Assembly (NCBI RefSeq): GCF_003217355.1
Contig: NZ_QJTK01000012.1
Location: 42,332-106,331 of the forward strand
Length of the DNA stretch: 64,000 nucleotides
Reading direction: 5' to 3'
DNA from: Rhodobacter viridis
GTDB lineage: Bacteria; Pseudomonadota; Alphaproteobacteria; Rhodobacterales; Rhodobacteraceae
Part shown: positions 37,853 through 49,100 of the stretch, piece after piece
Layout of the letters: every line of letters starts with the position of its first letter
Position numbering within the stretch: the stretch's first letter is position 1
The notes under the pieces: generated by a model
Databases searched by the model: none
Told to the model about the DNA's origin: nothing
What the model saw: the letters and a program-made list of their open reading frames with translations, nothing else
Position numbers and translations under genes: made by a program

Positions 37853-37918
37853 GGTGCGAAAAAAACCGTTTGACCCTCTTGCGCCCCCCAGACACCGCCG
37901 CTATACACCCCCTCGTGT

Positions 37919-37993
37919 TCCGGCGTAGCTCAGCGGTAGAGCAGTTGACTGTTAATCAATTGGTCGTAGGTTCGATCCCTACCGCCGGAGCCA
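37919..37993 (+). tRNA. tRNA-Asn (anticodon GTT); probable island attachment site
   Basis: Acceptor TCCGGCG/CGCCGGA, D-arm AGCTCAGCGGTAGAGC, anticodon stem-loop with loop CTGTTAA giving GTT, T-arm GGTTCGATCCC, encoded CCA. A tyrosine integrase gene begins 124 bp downstream on the same strand, the usual arrangement for an element integrated into a tRNA 3' end. Confidence 0.97.
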
Positions 37994-38116
37994 ACATCCC
38001 CCGCAAGATGTTGAAATAAAAGAGAAACCATCCTCTCGACTCAGAGGCTGTATCACAGCACTGTAGCACATGAGGATGCGTCTCCGGCAGGTCGTCTCTG
38101 AATCGGAGACCGATCG

Positions 38117-40021
38117 ATGTCGTCACAACGTCACCTTTTCCGTCGCGGGTCCGTTTGGACCTGGCGTCGAAGAATTTGGTGTGGCTTGCCGGGAAGCAGC
38201 CATACTCAAATATCACTTCGGACAACTTCGTTGGTCATTGCTCGCGTCGTGGCAAGCCGCCTGACATACGAGAGCGACCGAATGTATGACGCACTGGCAA
38301 GCGGGGATCTTTCTCCTGCGGACTGCAAATCATGGCTGGAATCGGTGGTCAGGGCCGAGCTTGCGGCGATCACGCAAACCCGCACGATTGCGCGTCTCGA
38401 CCCCGCAGCCAGCGCCGAAACCGATCGCCACGCGGATTGGGCACAGGCTCAGGCCTGGCGGCTGATCGCCGAACGTGGGCTGGGGGCGTCCGTGGCACCC
38501 GCGGATGCCGAGACCCTGCGCGGCGCGGGCGCTTCCGCCGAGGCCATGGCCACCCTTGAAAGGTTGCACGCGCGCATCGTTTCCGAGATCCTCGCCCCCG
38601 CCGGGGTAGCAACGATGATTGCCGCAGCCCGCGCAGCCCTGGCGCCAACTCAACCCGACAAGGCGCCGCTCCTGGACGCGCCGTCCTACATGACCATCTT
38701 GCAATTGCGCAAATTCCTCATTGCCGGTCGCGCGGCCGCCTGGGATGCCGCCGATCAGATGACCGATCCGACACAGAATTGGGCAAATGACTTCGCCCGT
38801 TCGCTCGTTGCCAGCCAACAGCTGCCCGAATGCTTCGTGACGGCACGTGCAGAGGCAGCGGCTCACACATCTCCGCCCTCGTCCGAGGTCGTTTCGACCC
38901 CGGTTGCTTCCCCCGTCTTCCCGATCGCGGGGCCGCCCCCGGACAAGTTCACCTTTGATCCCGACCTCCTTGCGCTTGTGGGGCGGATCAATTCCGAACC
39001 CGACCGGGCCCATATCAAGGAAGATAGCCGCAAGCAGCTGATTGCCGGGGTCAAGCTGTTCATGCGGGCCACCGGCATCACCAGGATTACCGATGTCGAG
39101 CAACAGCATCTGAAATACTTCAAAGGCGTCCTGCAGCGCCTGCCGCGACATTACGGCAAGAGCCCCAAGGATGCCGCCCGGTCGATCGACGAGATCCTCG
39201 CCCGCGCGGACGATCTGCCGGAAGATGAGGTCGGTCTGGCTCCGCGCACGATCAACGGTCATCTGGATCGCTTCGACTTGCTGTTGCGCACGGCCAAAAG
39301 CGAAAACCTGAAGGTTTCAGACAGTATCGAGCTTGGATTGTTGCGCGTGCCCGAAACCAAACGCGACCGTGACAAACGCGAGCCCTTCACTGTCGACGAC
39401 ATCAGGAAGGTGTTCCGGCATACGGTCTGGACGGGATGTCATCGCGCAGACCGCCGCCACCTGCCGGGATCGCTTGTTCTGCAAGATGGCCTTTATTGGG
39501 GGCCGCTGATGGCCGCCTATGGCGGCGCCCGCCGCGAGGAGATTCTGGGTCTTGCCCCCGAGGATTTCTGCGAGATCGACGGCATCCCGTGCTATCACAT
39601 CCGCGACAACGCGCATCGAACCGTAAAAACGCTTTCTTCGGAACGGCTTGTACCGATTCATCCGCATCTGATCGAACTGGGCCTGCTCGACCATGTCGCC
39701 GAGCGGCGCAAGGCGCGGGAGACGGCCATTTTCCCGGAACTGAAACCGACGAATGACACCGAAACCTTCGGCGACAAGATCTTCTACAATTGGGATCGCG
39801 CGCTGGATATTCAGCTCGACGGCAATCCCAAGGGCCTCTGCTTCCACAGCCTCCGACATTACGTGATCGGTTTTCTGAAGGGCGACAAGACCGTGTCAGA
39901 GAAAGAGCGCCGAGATCTTGTCGGGCACGTCGGTACGGATGCGCATGACGAAAACTACGATACTCCGACGCGGATGTGGGAGATGCTGCAAATCGTGATG
40001 CGGCTGCCGCGGGTATTCTGA
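38117..40021 (+). CDS. Tyrosine recombinase (island integrase)
   Basis: A 634-residue phage-type integrase. The N-terminus (HLFRRGSVWTWRRRI ... QISLRTTSLVIA) is a DUF6538-like arm-binding domain, followed by a long helical region, a core-binding domain (about 300-410) and the catalytic domain. Catalytic residues: first Arg in YGGARREEILGL, H-x-x-R in CFHSLRHY, then VGHVGTDAHDENYD with the final His and the nucleophile Tyr. All are present, so it looks active. The start is chosen at 38117 because the N-terminal domain begins there. Position right after tRNA-Asn indicates site-specific integration of the island that follows. Confidence 0.92.
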   Translation: MSSQRHLFRRGSVWTWRRRIWCGLPGSSHTQISLRTTSLVIARVVASRLTYESDRMYDALASGDLSPADCKSWLESVVRAELAAITQTRTIARLDPAASAETDRHADWAQAQAWRLIAERGLGASVAPADAETLRGAGASAEAMATLERLHARIVSEILAPAGVATMIAAARAALAPTQPDKAPLLDAPSYMTILQLRKFLIAGRAAAWDAADQMTDPTQNWANDFARSLVASQQLPECFVTARAEAAAHTSPPSSEVVSTPVASPVFPIAGPPPDKFTFDPDLLALVGRINSEPDRAHIKEDSRKQLIAGVKLFMRATGITRITDVEQQHLKYFKGVLQRLPRHYGKSPKDAARSIDEILARADDLPEDEVGLAPRTINGHLDRFDLLLRTAKSENLKVSDSIELGLLRVPETKRDRDKREPFTVDDIRKVFRHTVWTGCHRADRRHLPGSLVLQDGLYWGPLMAAYGGARREEILGLAPEDFCEIDGIPCYHIRDNAHRTVKTLSSERLVPIHPHLIELGLLDHVAERRKARETAIFPELKPTNDTETFGDKIFYNWDRALDIQLDGNPKGLCFHSLRHYVIGFLKGDKTVSEKERRDLVGHVGTDAHDENYDTPTRMWEMLQIVMRLPRVF

Positions 40022-40191
40022 AGGCGGGGGTGAACGCGGCCGTTATTGTCACCAATGGACATCCGGGCGGGCCACCGGCCTGTCGTTCGGTGCATGTAAC
40101 TCCCAGTCGCGCAGCCCGGTGATTTGATGATGGTCGCAATCCTCAATTTTTGGGCCGTCACCCCCCAAGAGGCCAGGACTCCTTGAGACTT

Positions 40192-43100
40192 TCAGAGCTT
40201 CCGGTCTGCCCCGGTCTTTCGAAACACGAATTCCGGTAGGATCGTCTCCCAGTCTTCGCGCTTGATATAGGTCCGATATTGCTCTTCGTTGTCCGACTTG
40301 CGCCAGCGTACCACCGCGCCGACCTTACCCGACACCATTGACGTGCCCTCGGGCGGGGACCAGTTCCCGGCCATGCGACCGAGCACACGGCCCTTCACGT
40401 CGAGGATCAGCCATTTCCCCTCGCGCATGGCCAGCGTCACCGGATCGTCCACCGCGGCCGCAGCAATGGCGGCTAACGTCGGGTTCGTCTCGGGCAGCCG
40501 CCCGGCATAGGAGAGATCGACCGCCCCCATCTCGGGAAGCTGATACTGATCGGGCTCGGGCAGATCGCGGCGCGCTGGCAGCTCGATCTTGCGCAGCATT
40601 TCGCAGTCGCTGTCGGCCGCGACAAAGGCATGTGCGCCCTGTGTCACCACCGCAAGGCTGCGGCGCGCACGGGTCATGGCGACGTAGAAAAGGCGACGCG
40701 GGGCCTCGCCGTCTTCACCCTTGGAGAGCACCTGCCATCCGCCGTTCAGGATCACCACATGGTCGAATTCAAGGCCCTTGGCGCGATGCGCGGTCAAAAG
40801 GAGAAGCCCACGTTGCGCGCTGCGAATGTCTTGCGCCCATTCGGCCAACCATTCGATGGCGTCGGGCACCGGGATCGTTTTGTTGCCCAACTCCCGCGCC
40901 AGATCGGCGATGCCCTCGGCGATCAGATCGACCCATCGGGTCGAGGGCTGCGCGTTCAACACGTCGAGCATGTCCTGAATGCCCAGCATCATGGCCGGGC
41001 GTCGGCGCAACCCCGCCACAAGGCGCTGCATCTCGCGCAGCCGCCAGATGTTGGGGAGCTTTTCATTCGCCATCTCGACCGGCAGACCCAGCTTTTCGGC
41101 ATAGGCGCGCACCGGGCCAAGCCTGCGCCAATCGCGCGAGATGATCGCGCAGCGCGCCCAAGCGAACCTGGGATCGAGCCGCGCGATCCGAACCAGCTCG
41201 TCCACCGCCGCCACCGCCTGCGCCGTGTCGTTGCCCGCCACATCGAGAAACTGCACCCGCCCCTGACCGACCGGATCGTACCCCGCCATCACGCCCCCGC
41301 CCGGATCAAGGCTGCGCATCTTGTCGACGGTGATCGGATGGCCCGCCTTCATCCGACCGCGCGCGGGGGCGATGACCTGATTGGCCGCGTCCACGATATG
41401 CCGGGTCGAGCGGTAATTCTCGGTTAGGAATTTCGGCTTGGCGCGGTAATCCTCCTCGAACTGCCGGATGAAGGAAATCGAGGCGCCGGTGAAGGCGTAG
41501 ATGTTCTGGTCGTCATCGCCCACCGCAAAAAGGCTCAGCCGCTGGTCCGGATCGTCAAGCGAACGCCCGGCCACGGCGGCAATCAGCGCATATTCGCCGG
41601 GGCCGATGTCCTGATATTCATCGACCAAAATCCAGCGATAGCCCTGAATGAGCGCCTCGCGCTGCGCCTCGGCCTCGGATCGGCTCAGCCCCTCGCCGGT
41701 GATCTGGCGCACGGCTTCCATCAGCACCGCGTCGAAATCGCGGGTCTCGGCGGCCGTGCCCGCGAAACTCGCGCCCACCAGCCGCATCGCCAGCGCGTGA
41801 CAGGTCGAAACGGTGACGCGGGCGGCATCTTCGCCGACCAGATGGCGCAGGCGGGCGCGGATTTCGGCGGCGGCATGGCGGTTGTAGGTCAAGACCAGAA
41901 TGCCGCGCGGATCCTCGCGCTTGACCCGCAACAGATAGGCGATGCGATGCACCAGCACCCGCGTCTTGCCCGAGCCGGGACCGGCCAGCACCAGCACGTT
42001 GGTTTCCTCGCGGTCGTCGGCGACGATCTCCTGCTGCACCGGATTGGAGAGGTCATCGACGATCTGCTTCCACGCGCGGCCGGTGGTCTGGCGCCGCAAT
42101 TCGACACTGCGGCCGGGCATCCAGCGTTGCACGAACCGATCCTGATCGAGGGCGAAATAGTCCTCGGAAAGCCGCACCGCCTCGCCGATCTGCGCCAGCC
42201 CCTTTTCGGCATAGGCCGCCATCACATGGGTTTGCAGCGTCTGTTCGCGGTAATGCTCCTCAAGCGGCAGGAAGTCCTTTTTCGTGAACCCCGCCCGCCC
42301 GGGGTTGAGATGGATCGTCATCGCCGAGCGAAACACCGTCAGCCCTTTGCCCAGCGTCAGCACCTGCTGCTCGTGCAGCCACAACAGCGCCCGTTCCATC
42401 AGCTTGGTCATGTCCTTGATGCCCGCGGCAGCAATCAGCGCATCGCCCGTCAGCGCCGAAAGCAGATCGCCGATCGTCGTGTCGACCTGAAGATCCTTGC
42501 CGCTGGTGCCCGCGGGCACCTTGGCGATCAGGAAATCGAGGAGTTTCTCGGCCGCCATCCAGCGCAGCTCGGCGGTCTGCTCCACCACCCGCCACGAGCG
42601 TTGCAGCACCACCTCCAGCGTCTTGGCTGATAGCTTGCGCAGCCGAATGTTGCCCGTGCCGCCGTCGCTGTCGCGCCCGTCGCGCGCGATGCTGCGCAAG
42701 AGCCGGTCGATCCCATGCGGGCTGGCATCGTCGTGGCCATCGCCGCGCAAAAGCTGGCTTGCCGCCGCCAGATCGAGCGGGGCGCCATCGCCGACATCGG
42801 CCTCGGGCGCCATCTCGCGCATCCGCGCGATCAGCGCCTTTTCCAGCCGGATCGCGTTGGTCAGACGCTGCCGCGAGTGGTTCTTGACCGCCACATGCAC
42901 CGAAACAGTGATCGCAATGTCATTGCGCGCGATGCCAAGGGTCTCAAGATCGGCCATCGCCTTGGCCAGCGCCCGGTGCGTCAGCCCGCTGATGCCGGTC
43001 AACTCGTCGGTGGTGATGCCCTGATCGGGGGGCGTGTTCATCACATGGCGCACGATCGCCAAAAGCTGGCGGCGCCGTGCCTCGGTGATCTCGGCGCTCT

Positions 43101-45342
43101 TCAGACGTGCCTCCGCCTCGGTCAGCGTGCGCACCAGCAGCGAGGAGGGAAACACCTGCACCCGGTTTTCCTCGCGCGCGAGAAGCGCCGCCTCTTCGAG
43201 CCACGAGACGGCGGTTTTCACCCGAGTATCCTCGGTGGCGCTGTCGCGGGTGAAGTCGTGGTCCTTTTCCTCGCGCACGATCTCGCCCGCCGTCGCCACC
43301 ACCGTGCCGCTGTTGCGCGAATGCTCGTCGATCCGGCGCAGGGCTTTCAGGATCGCGCCGATCTCGTGCTGCGCAAGGCGCGAGCGGGCGGTGAGGGTGA
43401 ACTGCCGCTCGACATCGTCGGAATGATACAGCAGCACGCAATTGGCAGGCGCCCGGTCGCGGCCCGCCCGGCCCGCCTCTTGCAGGTAGTTTTCAAGCGA
43501 GCCGGGAATGTCGGCATGGACCACCAGCCGGATGTCGGGCTTGTCGATCCCCATGCCAAAAGCGTTGGTGGCGGCGATCACCCGCAGATCGCCGACCCGG
43601 AAGCGTTCCTGCACCGTCTGCTTGTCGTCGGGGGTGAGGCCGGCGTGGAAATGCTCGGCGGCCAGCCCTTGAAGTTTCAGAAAGGCCGCCACCCGCTCGG
43701 TCTCGGCGCGGGTTGCGCAATAGACCACGGCGCCGGATTTTTCACCCTCGGGCAGGTGCTCGGCAATCACGCTCAGGATGTCGCCCAGCTTCGCGCCCTT
43801 GCTTGTCGCGCGCACGGCGAAAGTCAGGTTGGTGCGCGTCGCCCCGCCGTCGAAAAGCGCCAGATCGACGCCCAGACGGTCGCGGAAATGCGCAGTGATG
43901 TCGCGCACCACCTCGGGCTTCGCCGTCGCGGTCAGGCACAGCACCGGCGCGGGCGGGGCGTCGCCGGTGAACTCGCGGATGAAGCGGCCGATGTAGCGAT
44001 AATCGGGGCGGAAATCATGCCCCCATTTCGAGACGCAATGCGCCTCGTCGAGCACCCATAGCCCGACCTCGCGCTGATCTAGCACCGAACGAACCGAGAC
44101 CGAGCGCAATTGTTCGGGCGAAATCAGCAAGATCGCCGCTTGGCCCAGCCGGACCCGGTCCAGCGCATCCTGCCGCTCAGGCATCGAGAGCATGCCGTTG
44201 ACGGTGACCGCCGCGGAGATCCCCGCCCGCTCCATCCCCTGCACCTGATCGGCCATCAGCGCGACAAGGGGCGAGATCACCACGGTCAGCGCCCCGGTCT
44301 TGTCATATAGGCTGAGCGCGGGCACCTGATAGCAGACCGATTTGCCGGTGCCGGTGGGCAGGATGCCCAGCACATGCGCGTGGCCCATGGTTTCGGTCAC
44401 GATGGCCTCTTGCAACGGCCGCCCCGCGCTGTCGGCGGGCTCGGGCCGAAAGCCCGGAAAACCGAACCATTTCTTCAGCGCCCCCACCGGGTTGTTGCGC
44501 TCGGCGCACCAAGCGCAGGTGGGATCGCCGCAGGCCGTGTCGCGCAGATCGCGCACGATCAGCGCCGCTTGTGGAAAGGCCGCGCGGACCCAGGGCGGCA
44601 TCACCGAGTCCCCGCCCGCGACCGAAATCCACGCCAGCGCATAGGCCATCGGCCAGCCCGTTTGCGGGTCGGACAGTGTCTCGAGCATCGGCCCGATCCG
44701 CGCGCCGCAGGCCTTGGCCTCAAGCAGCGACCGGATCGCCGCCAGCACCGTGGCCCGGTCGGGCGCGGGGGCCTTGCGAACTTCGGTGAAAACGGCATTG
44801 AACCCTTCGGAGCGGTCGGTCCGCGTGGTCAGATGATGATAGGCGAGCAGGGTTTCGGGCGAGGCCGCGTTGAGGTCTGTCAGCGCGGTGATCTGGTTTG
44901 TCAGCACCTCGAACACCAGCCGCGCGTCCTGTTCCGGGTCGTTCACATGCCCCGCCTGCAAGCGCCCGTCGTGATAGTGTTTCACCAGATGATGATAAGG
45001 GTTGCGCGGAAACGCCAGCGGGTTGAGCCAGAGCGTGTCAATGGGCGCTGCCATTTTATCGAAGAGCCGCGGCCGGGCCGCCAGCAGATGTTCCAGATCG
45101 TGGCGCAGGATATTGTGGCCAAGGATGTGCTGCGAAGTTCCGAGCGCCGCCTCAAGCGCATCCAGCCCCCGGCCAAGCCCCCCCTTCGGCGCAACAACGG
45201 GGCGCGCATCGGCGAACCGCACCGCCGCCATGTCGAAAATCTTGCCCGTTTTCGGATCGACCTCAAGATCCACCGAGAGACATCGCTCCAGAAGAGGCGT
45301 CTTGTCCTCCCCCCGCCGCCGTATGAAATTCAGGAATGCCAT
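40192..45342 (-). CDS. Exonuclease-RecQ-UvrD triple-fusion helicase
   Basis: A 1716-residue protein with three enzymatic parts. Residues about 15-170: DnaQ-like DEDD exonuclease (SVDLEVD with D-x-E, ILGHNILRHDL, then NDPEQDARLVF, where the usual His of the third motif reads Asn). Residues about 325-900: RecQ-type SF2 helicase (Walker A PTGTGKSVCYQ, DEAHCVSKWGHDFRPDYRY, QEAGRAGRD). Residues about 1150-1600: UvrD-type SF1 helicase (AGPGSGKTRVL, VDEYQDIGPGEY, TAHRAKGLEFDHV, FYVAMTRARR). Both ATPases look intact. Such a protein could unwind and degrade foreign or damaged DNA. It is convergent with the integrase and head-to-head with the methyltransferase operon. Start at ATG 45342 is likely; the ribosome site is weak. 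Confidence 0.92.
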   Translation of the reverse strand: MAFLNFIRRRGEDKTPLLERCLSVDLEVDPKTGKIFDMAAVRFADARPVVAPKGGLGRGLDALEAALGTSQHILGHNILRHDLEHLLAARPRLFDKMAAPIDTLWLNPLAFPRNPYHHLVKHYHDGRLQAGHVNDPEQDARLVFEVLTNQITALTDLNAASPETLLAYHHLTTRTDRSEGFNAVFTEVRKAPAPDRATVLAAIRSLLEAKACGARIGPMLETLSDPQTGWPMAYALAWISVAGGDSVMPPWVRAAFPQAALIVRDLRDTACGDPTCAWCAERNNPVGALKKWFGFPGFRPEPADSAGRPLQEAIVTETMGHAHVLGILPTGTGKSVCYQVPALSLYDKTGALTVVISPLVALMADQVQGMERAGISAAVTVNGMLSMPERQDALDRVRLGQAAILLISPEQLRSVSVRSVLDQREVGLWVLDEAHCVSKWGHDFRPDYRYIGRFIREFTGDAPPAPVLCLTATAKPEVVRDITAHFRDRLGVDLALFDGGATRTNLTFAVRATSKGAKLGDILSVIAEHLPEGEKSGAVVYCATRAETERVAAFLKLQGLAAEHFHAGLTPDDKQTVQERFRVGDLRVIAATNAFGMGIDKPDIRLVVHADIPGSLENYLQEAGRAGRDRAPANCVLLYHSDDVERQFTLTARSRLAQHEIGAILKALRRIDEHSRNSGTVVATAGEIVREEKDHDFTRDSATEDTRVKTAVSWLEEAALLAREENRVQVFPSSLLVRTLTEAEARLKSAEITEARRRQLLAIVRHVMNTPPDQGITTDELTGISGLTHRALAKAMADLETLGIARNDIAITVSVHVAVKNHSRQRLTNAIRLEKALIARMREMAPEADVGDGAPLDLAAASQLLRGDGHDDASPHGIDRLLRSIARDGRDSDGGTGNIRLRKLSAKTLEVVLQRSWRVVEQTAELRWMAAEKLLDFLIAKVPAGTSGKDLQVDTTIGDLLSALTGDALIAAAGIKDMTKLMERALLWLHEQQVLTLGKGLTVFRSAMTIHLNPGRAGFTKKDFLPLEEHYREQTLQTHVMAAYAEKGLAQIGEAVRLSEDYFALDQDRFVQRWMPGRSVELRRQTTGRAWKQIVDDLSNPVQQEIVADDREETNVLVLAGPGSGKTRVLVHRIAYLLRVKREDPRGILVLTYNRHAAAEIRARLRHLVGEDAARVTVSTCHALAMRLVGASFAGTAAETRDFDAVLMEAVRQITGEGLSRSEAEAQREALIQGYRWILVDEYQDIGPGEYALIAAVAGRSLDDPDQRLSLFAVGDDDQNIYAFTGASISFIRQFEEDYRAKPKFLTENYRSTRHIVDAANQVIAPARGRMKAGHPITVDKMRSLDPGGGVMAGYDPVGQGRVQFLDVAGNDTAQAVAAVDELVRIARLDPRFAWARCAIISRDWRRLGPVRAYAEKLGLPVEMANEKLPNIWRLREMQRLVAGLRRRPAMMLGIQDMLDVLNAQPSTRWVDLIAEGIADLARELGNKTIPVPDAIEWLAEWAQDIRSAQRGLLLLTAHRAKGLEFDHVVILNGGWQVLSKGEDGEAPRRLFYVAMTRARRSLAVVTQGAHAFVAADSDCEMLRKIELPARRDLPEPDQYQLPEMGAVDLSYAGRLPETNPTLAAIAAAAVDDPVTLAMREGKWLILDVKGRVLGRMAGNWSPPEGTSMVSGKVGAVVRWRKSDNEEQYRTYIKREDWETILPEFVFRKTGADRKL

Positions 45343-45580
45343 CAAGCCCGTGCAACATAAACGGTTGCGCGAGACTAGAGCGCCGAAACCGGCCCCGCAA
45401 GACCAACCCACCCACGCTGCCGCAGCCCGGTGCCGCAGGGCGAGTCCGGGCTCTGGACGCAGGGCATCAAACCTGGAAGAACTTGGAAGGAATTTTCATC
45501 ACGCGCAGATCCGGGTGCCCAAGCTTTCCGATGGGCAGACGGAACACCCCGGCGCGAGGCCAGCGATTGCGGAGTGTCGG

Positions 45581-46177
45581 ATGTCCGATGCCGATTATTA
45601 CGAGACCCATGCCGAGGCCTTTGTCGCAGCGACGATCGGCGCGGACATGTCGGCGCTGCGCCACCGGTTCCTTTCGGCCCTTCCGCCGTCCCGAACCGGG
45701 CCGGTTCGAATTCTCGACGCGGGGTCTGGCTCCGGGCGCGATGCCCGCGCCTTCCGCGAAGCCGGTTTCGCCGTTTCGGCTTTTGACGCCTCTGCCGCGA
45801 TGGTTGCCGCGACTCGGGCGCATGCGGGCATTCCGGCCCGGCAGCTGCGGTTCGAGGATTTCGTCTGGGAGCATCCTTTCGAGGGGATTTGGGCCTGCGC
45901 ATCGCTTCTGCATGTGGCGCGGGACGACCTCCTGCCGGTGATCGCCCGTTTGGCCCGGCATCTCGTGCCCGAGGGGATGCTTTATATTTCCTTCAAAAGC
46001 GGCACGCAGATGCGGATCAAGGACGGGCGGCGCTTCACCGACATGACGACCGACGATCTTGCGCAGATGCTGAACGACTGTGGCGATCTCGGGCCGCCCG
46101 AGATCTGGGAAACGCGCGATTGCCGACCGGACAGGGGGGCGGAGACTTGGGTGAACGCCTTGGTGTCGCGGCGATGA
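45581..46177 (+). CDS. Class I SAM-dependent methyltransferase
   Basis: A 198-residue Rossmann methyltransferase. Motif I ILDAGSGSGRDARAF near residue 45, Asp in the second strand (SAFDASAAMV), and a WACASLLHV motif IV region. It lacks the NPPY or PC motifs of common DNA methylases, so the substrate is more likely a small molecule or protein than a base. Its stop overlaps the start of the next gene (ATGA), so the two are translated together. Length is normal for a free-standing UbiE-like enzyme. Confidence 0.88.
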   Translation: MSDADYYETHAEAFVAATIGADMSALRHRFLSALPPSRTGPVRILDAGSGSGRDARAFREAGFAVSAFDASAAMVAATRAHAGIPARQLRFEDFVWEHPFEGIWACASLLHVARDDLLPVIARLARHLVPEGMLYISFKSGTQMRIKDGRRFTDMTTDDLAQMLNDCGDLGPPEIWETRDCRPDRGAETWVNALVSRR

Positions 46178-49100
46178 GCGCGGGCCGCACCACCGAGGCG
46201 AACGACCCCGGGGCCAAGGCGTGCCCCATCTGCGACGCCCCGATGCGCCTTGTCGTCACCTGCGATGCGCAATGCATGGTGATCCGAAATGGTGCCGGCC
46301 TGCTGCTCGCGCCGCGTGGCCATGTCGCGCGCTGGCGCGATCTCTCGCCCGGCGATCAGGCCGCACTTGCCGCGCAGATTGGTGCAACGCAAGACCTGCT
46401 TGCCCCCGGCGATGCCGTCGTCCCGGTGACGCTGATCGAGGGGGAAACGCATGTGCATTTTCGGCTCGATCCGCCGTCTCGCGCACGGCCAGACCCTTTG
46501 CCCGGCCTTCCGCACGACCGCGCCCTGATTTCGGGCAGCGATGACACCTTGCACGCCCATCTTCGGCCCCTGATCGATCAATCGACGGCGGTGGATCTGT
46601 CGGTCTCTTTCCTGATGACCTCGGGCGTGCGTCTGGTGCTGCCGCATCTGCAAGACCTGCTTGCCCGCGGCGGACGGTTGCGGGTGCTGACCGGGGATTA
46701 TCTGGATGTGACCGAACCGGCGGCGCTGCGGCTGCTGACCGATCTCACCGGCGCCCGGCATCTGTTCGTGTTTCGGGCCTCCCGGGTGCCGTTTCATCCG
46801 AAAGCCTGGCTTTTCACCTTCAAGGACGGGTCCGGAGCACTGATCGTTGGCTCGTCGAACCTGTCGAAATCCGCCCTGACCGACGGCGTCGAGTGGAACC
46901 TGCGCCAGTTTGACAGCCACGACACCGCGCCCCTCGCCGCCGCCCGCGCCGGTTTCGAGGCGCTTCTGGCCCGCCCCGAAGTGACGGATCTGACGCCCGA
47001 TTGGATCGACGCCTATGAGGCGCGCCGGATCGCCCCTCGACCGGACCAAAGCGGCGCGGCCGAGGAACCGGCCGAGCCGCCGCCAAATCCGCATGAGGTG
47101 CAGCGCGAGGCCCTCGCCGCGCTGCGCGCCACACGGGACAAGGGCTACGGTGCCGGGCTGGTGGTTTTGGCCACCGGGCTTGGCAAGACTTACCTTGCCG
47201 CCTTCGACAGCCTCGATGCCCGACGGGTGCTGTTCGTGGCCCATCGCGAAGAAATCCTGACACAGGCGATGGCGGCGTTTCGGGCCGTGCGGCCTCAGGC
47301 GCGGATGGGGCGCTACAGCGGCGACGAGCGAGACCCCGAAGCCGAGATCCTGTTCGCCTCGGTGCAGACGCTGGCCCGCAGCGCGCATCTGTCCCGGTTC
47401 GATCCCCAGGCCTTCGATTACATCGTCATCGACGAGTTTCACCACGCCGCCGCCGCCACCTATCGCCGCCTGCTGGCGCATTTCACCCCGCGTTTCCTGC
47501 TCGGCCTGACCGCCACGCCCGACCGCAGCGATGGCGGAGATCTTTTGGGGCTGTGCGAGGAAAACCTCGTCTATGAGTGCGATCTCTGGTCCGGTATCGA
47601 TCGCAAGCTGTTGGCTCCGTTTCATTATTTCGGGGTGCCCGATCCGGTCGAATATGCGCAAATCCCCTGGCGCAGCGGCCGCTTTGACGAGGCGGCGCTC
47701 ACCGAGGCGCTTGCCACCCGCGCCCGGGCGGAAAACGCGCTCGACCAGCTTGCCCGACGCGGCGGCAGCAGGACCATCGGCTTTTGCGTCTCGCGGCGTC
47801 ACGCCGATTTCATGGCGGCCTTCGCCACCGAACGCGGCCTGCGCGCCGTCGCCGTGCATTCGGGCGATAGCTCCGCACCGCGCGCCAGCGCGCTTGAGGC
47901 GCTGGCGGCGGGCGCGCTCGACATCGTCTTCGCGGTCGACATGTTCAACGAAGGGGTGGACGTTCCCGCCATCGACACCGTGCTGATGCTGCGCCCGACC
48001 GAAAGCCCGGTGATCTGGCTGCAACAACTCGGCCGGGGCCTGCGCCGCGCGACGGGCAAGACCCATCTGGCGGTGATCGACTACATCGGCAATCACCGCA
48101 TCTTCCTGACCAAACTGCGCACGCTCTTGCGGGCCGGGCCGGGCGACGGCGCGCTGCGCCTGTCGCTCGAACGGTTCACCGACCAACTGACCGCTTTCCC
48201 CGCCGGTTGCGAGGTGATCTATGACCTCGAAGCCCTCGACATCCTGCGCGCCCTGATCCGCGCCCCGCGCGATGGCGAAGAACTGATCGCCTTTTATCGC
48301 GACTTCCGCGACCGTCATGGCGCCCGCCCCACCGCCTCGGAGGTAGCCCATGCCGGCTTCAACCCTGCGCGCACCGGGGCGCAAGGATGGCTGGGCCTTG
48401 TCGCCGAGATGGGCGATCTGAGCGCCGCGGAGCAGGCCGTCTGGCGCGCGCATCAAGCCCTTTTCGACGAGATCGAGACGACCCGCATGACCCGCAGCTA
48501 CAAGATGCTGGTCTTGCGCGCGCTGCTCGAGGCCGGGGCCTTGCCGGGCCGGATTTCCCTCGCCGACCTCACTGCACGGGTCTCCCGGATGGCGCTGCGC
48601 AACCCGCAGATCCGCGCCGATCTGAGCGTCGCGCCCGAAGATGAAGCCGCGCTGCGCGGTCTGCTTCTGGCGCAGCCGTTGAAAATTCTTGGCGAGACGC
48701 CCTGGTTCCGGCTTGGTCCGGGCGTCTTCGAAACCACCTTCGAGACGGCCTCGGAAACGGCGTTCGGCGACCTCGCCTCGGAACTGGTGGACTGGCGGCT
48801 GCACCGGTATTTTCAATCCCGCGACATGACCTATGACCTGCCCGAAACCGCCTCGCTTGCCGAGGCCGCCGAAGAGGGCTCTGCGGCGCCATGGTCCCCC
48901 GCCCGCACACCGAGCCTTTGGCAAGATTATCCCCGCGAGGCGATCGCGCCGCTTTTCGGGGCGGTGTTCAACACCGGGGCCTGGAATGCCGGCATCGTCA
49001 CGCTGAAAGAGGCGCGGGCGATGGTTCTTCTGGTGACGCTTGACAAGGGCAGCCTGTCGGTCGGCGGCCATTACACGGATCATTTCGTCAGCCCGACCCG

